Positions 60,858-64,000 of a stretch of 64,000 nucleotides of DNA are shown here, piece by piece. A model generated the notes under the pieces. That model was not told the DNA's origin. It worked only from the letters and a program-made list of their open reading frames with translations, and searched no databases. The translations under genes were made by a program, and so were the position numbers. How positions within the stretch are numbered: position 1 is the first letter of the stretch; every line of letters begins with the position of its first letter. Origin of the DNA: Ichthyophthirius multifiliis (Eukaryota; Ciliophora; Oligohymenophorea; Hymenostomatida); assembly GCF_000220395.1 (NCBI RefSeq), contig NW_004086057.1, positions 62,001-126,000 on the forward strand. Reading direction: 5' to 3'.

Positions 60858-62972
60858 ATGATTGAGGAAAATCAAGAAAAAATATAATTATTTAGTATAT
60901 TTAATTAAACTAAATTTAAAAATTTTTATTTATAAAATAATAACTAATTAATGCTTTTAACTTGGTTTATTCTAATAATAATATAATGGAATTCTTTGCA
61001 TGTAACTCTTTAAATATCTTAAGAAAGTTAAATAATATTTTATATTTTTGGAGTTTTTATGGAATTAACGATTTCTTTAATATTTACACATGATTTATAT
61101 TTTCACTATAAGAATAAAGTTCCATTATATTCTTTCATATATTTTGGCCTTGATTTTATTTGTGGCCCTTTATCTTTTTTACTTGATATATCAAGCCTTA
61201 TTATATATTAAAAACTAAATATTTTTAGTGTAATATTTAGGACATTAAAATGTTTGAGCTTATTAGAATCTAGAAACTTATTTGCGAAATTAAAAATTAT
61301 TATTCCATAAGTAAAGGATATGTTTATGTGTTTATTTTGCCTTTTTTATTTCTTCACTTATGTTAGTAATTATTTATACGGAGACCTTTTTTAAGATAAG
61401 CTTTATTTTAATAATATTGGATTTAGTTTCCTTACAATGCTTTAAATTCTTACCCTTGATGGTTGGGGATAGATAGGAAGAGAAATTTTAAAAGAAATGA
61501 ATGTTTTCGCTGCTTTTTATTTAATTTTTTATGTTTTTATAATGTCTTATTTCTTCATGAATATTATTATTGGTAATATATTAGAAGTTTTAAGAAAAAT
61601 AGAGGAAACAAATGATAACCAATTGAATTAATAAATTAATAATTGCAATAAATAAAAAGAAGAAGACATCAATTAAAATAGCAAGATATAAATTTACTAA
61701 TAATGCGATAATTAATAAGAAGATGCATATTAGAATAATCAATAAGAAAATATAGAATAGTTTAATTAATAGTAAATTTAATAAAATTAAAATAATAACT
61801 AATAATAATAATAAATTAATTTATACGAAAATAATAATATTTAAAATGATTTTGATAAGAATGATTAATAAATATAAATACATTTAAATAATTAATAATA
61901 ATTAGATAATAAAGATAACAGCAATTAAGAAAATAAACTTATTTACGACAACTTATGCTTTGGGTTTTATTATTAAAGAATATTAACTGTTTCTTATTTT
62001 TTTATTATTTTAATTTCTATATTAAATAATTAAGTATCATCTATAAATTCTGTTTTTGGAATTGTAGTACACATTTTAATAAGCCTAATTTATACGATTC
62101 ATACTGGTTCTATTTATTATTTTGAAAGTCATCTGTTTTAATTAGAAAAAAAGCATTATTGGATGATATTTATACATATAATAAGTGGTCCAGTATCTCT
62201 TCTTTTTGACATCATAACACTCTCAATTAATGGAAGTATAGGAATAGGTGGAATTATGAAACTTTTTAAAATATTTACAATAACTAGAAATACCATTATG
62301 GGTGCAATTGTGGTATTTCCTATACTTTTCCCTGCTTTTTTAGGATTGGTGAGTATAATTTGTGTAATATCTATGTGGGCTTTAAGTAATTTGAGAGACA
62401 TTCATGATTATTGGACAAATCTAAGTAATAGCTTATATACATTTGTTTAAATTTTAACTTTGGATGATTGGTGTAACAAAATAATTAAAACTTTACTTGA
62501 AGAGAATAAATATTGGACTCCAATAATATTTATTGGGTTTATTTTTATTGCGAATTATTTCTTTTTAAATATTATGGTTGCCTTTTCTTGTGAAAATTTT
62601 TAGGAAATTTCAAGCGAAGAATATGTAATGGGAAAATAAAATAAAAATTCTTCGGGATTTTTCGAAGGAGAATTTTAAAAAAAATATGTTCATTCAATTT
62701 CAGAGCTTCAAAATGATGTTTCAAATTTAAACAATAAATATATATTATAAAATTTTGTTGAGAAAATTAATCAATTGGGAGATGAAAAAAATATTTCTAA
62801 TGATGAAAAATTATGCATTGATTAGTTAATTTAACTTAAAAAATAAGTAGATTTTACAGAAGGTTTATAATTTAATGTTTAATTTTTATTTTAAGGAAAG
62901 AATATCAAAGTTGTTTCTAGTGATTTAAAGAATATTACTTTTGATTTATTTTAACCTTAGACTTTACATTGA
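60858..62972 (+). CDS. Two-repeat voltage-gated-type cation channel
   Basis: 704 residues in a single exon. Repeat I (about residues 30-245) has membrane segments, a pore FSFLTMLQILTLDGWGQI and S6 LIFYVFIMSYFFMNIIIGNI. A Gln/Asn-rich linker of about 120 residues follows. Repeat II (about 370-600) has SYFFIILISILNN and others, a pore NSLYTFVQILTLDDWCNKI and S6 FIGFIFIANYFFLNIMVAF. The T-x-D-x-W filter in both repeats is that of CatSper/Cav-type calcium channels. The S4-equivalent segments (SVIFRTLKCLSLLESR; GGIMKLFKIFTITR) carry few basic residues, so voltage sensing may be weak. A coiled coil lies in the C-terminal tail. Two repeats suggests dimerisation, as in two-pore channels, though those have a different filter. 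Calcium permeability is inferred. Confidence 0.85.
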
Positions 62973-63958
62973 ATTATCTTATATAATATAATAATATAAT
63001 ATAATATAATATAATATGTAACTTATCAATATTTCCTATGTAATGTTGATAATAGTATAAATTAATTTTTTTTTTATTTAAAATTTTGTATTTGATCTAG
63101 AATTTAACTTTATATATTTACTTTAAAATAAGAATAAATTTATTTATAAATTTTTGATATTTAATTTACTATTAAAAATATATTTTAATTTTATTATAAA
63201 ACTATTATTTTAAAGTTATAGTATTTATTTTAGTCTTATAAAATTAGATTATTATATAGAATTTATTTAAATTATAATGACTAAATAAAAAATAATTAAA
63301 TATAAATTGCAAAAAAACACAAAATAAAATTTGTTCCTGTAATTAGGGTAATTAAATAATTAATATTTAGTAAGTTATGTGATATAAAAAGTATTTAAAT
63401 ATAATCCATATAGTTTAATTATATTATATATTTATTAATATAAAGATTAGCACATCTAAAATGAATTAAAGAATAAATATTTTTATATAACAAATCACTT
63501 TTAATGTAATGAATTTATAAAAATAAAAAAAAACTAGCAATTTTCTAATATAGCAAATATTTTAAAAATAGATATCTATAAAAATATTGAAAAAGTTAAA
63601 ACTGAAATCGATTATAGATATGTAAAGTAGTAATAATATAAATTAATAATATAGAAGTGGTACAAATGCGATTTTGTTATGTTTTAAAAAAATTGTAAAC
63701 AGTGATTAAGAAACTTCAATTATGAGTTTTTTATATATATTTATAAAATCAATTATTCCCTGTTTAATTTTTTTAAATAGTTTATTTTTCTTATTATTTA
63801 CATATTTACATATAAAGCATAACTAAGTATTTTGAATATAAATAAATTAATAAAATTCTTGATAAATTTTAACATTAATAAAAATATTATATAAGGCTTG
63901 TCTATTAAGAAATACATTCAAATTAAATATATTAAAATAGTCATATATTTTTTTTAAT
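62973..63958. other. AT-rich 3' flank with short tandem repeat
   Basis: An ATAAT/ATATAAT-type tandem repeat occupies about 62980-63017. A weak plus-strand open frame of about 125 codons begins near ATG 63461 (MNQRINIFIQQ) but shows no convincing coding signal beyond openness; one hydrophobic stretch lies near its end. I do not call it. Confidence 0.45.
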
Positions 63959-64000
63959 TCAATAAGTTAAAACTACAAAAGCTATTGAATAATCTTCTTC
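63959..64000 (-). CDS. Possible C-terminal end of a reverse-strand gene
   Basis: The last 42 bases read on the minus strand as EEDYSIAFVVLTY followed by TGA (63959). The base composition is higher in G/C than the flank, and the segment looks like a protein C-terminus, with the gene continuing past the window edge. Too short to identify. Confidence 0.35.
   Translation of the reverse strand, partial: EEDYSIAFVVLTY

Noticed and set aside
1-64000. tRNA and rRNA genes, telomeric C4A2 repeats
   Set aside because: No T-arm motif in a foldable context, no rRNA core motif and no telomeric repeat were seen by eye; GGTTCAAAT near 58443 is at an intron start, not in a tRNA.

Overview
The window is an internal piece of a very AT-rich (roughly 85%) ciliate macronuclear genome. 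Nearly every recognisable protein opens only if TAA and TAG are read as glutamine and TGA is the sole stop (translation table 6). Introns are short (mostly 37-60 nt, GT...AG, often ending AAAG) and Asn/Gln runs are common. These traits, with the extreme AT content, suggest an oligohymenophorean such as Ichthyophthirius; that assignment is inference. I saw no telomeric repeats, rRNA, tRNA, CRISPR, or recognisable viral or transposon genes.

Layout, left to right. 1-6.4 kb: a START-like lipid-binding protein, a four-EF-hand protein kinase, and an unclear reverse-strand coding region. 6.4-12.4 kb: an Aurora-like kinase divergent from a small Asn-rich gene, an HD-domain nucleotidase (HDDC2 type), a short DHHC-type palmitoyltransferase and an LRR protein. 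12.4-18 kb: mostly non-coding, with a 29-bp tandem array carrying CpG, plus one conserved membrane protein at 16.2-16.8 kb. 18-29.2 kb: an unknown Gln/Asn-rich protein, an R3H RNA-binding protein, a 1007-residue low-complexity protein, an alpha-helical protein and a small helix-turn-helix protein. 29.3-39 kb is dense: a giant Sfi1-like centrin-binding-repeat protein, a RAP-domain protein, a coiled-coil protein, a Nudix-like protein with a degenerate Nudix box, and a membrane-anchored dephospho-CoA kinase. 39.4-47 kb: coiled-coil proteins, an Arf-like GTPase and a SHAQKYF-class MYB protein, with a candidate structured RNA at 41.1 kb. 49.4-63 kb: a two-module FtsX/MacB-type permease, a 1091-residue RBR ubiquitin ligase made of two open frames joined by a 44-nt intron, an Unkempt-like CCCH zinc-finger protein, and a two-repeat voltage-gated-type cation channel.

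No operons or metabolic clusters are evident; these look like independent eukaryotic transcription units. Ciliary or cortical and calcium themes recur (centrin-binding repeats, EF-hand kinase, cation channel), but linkage is not evidence of shared function.

Several good genes show single-base frame slips, all at or near A/T homopolymers. These look more like homopolymer length errors than real mutations. With only TGA as stop, chance open frames average about 75-90 codons here, so long uninterrupted frames without compositional or motif support were treated as weak evidence.
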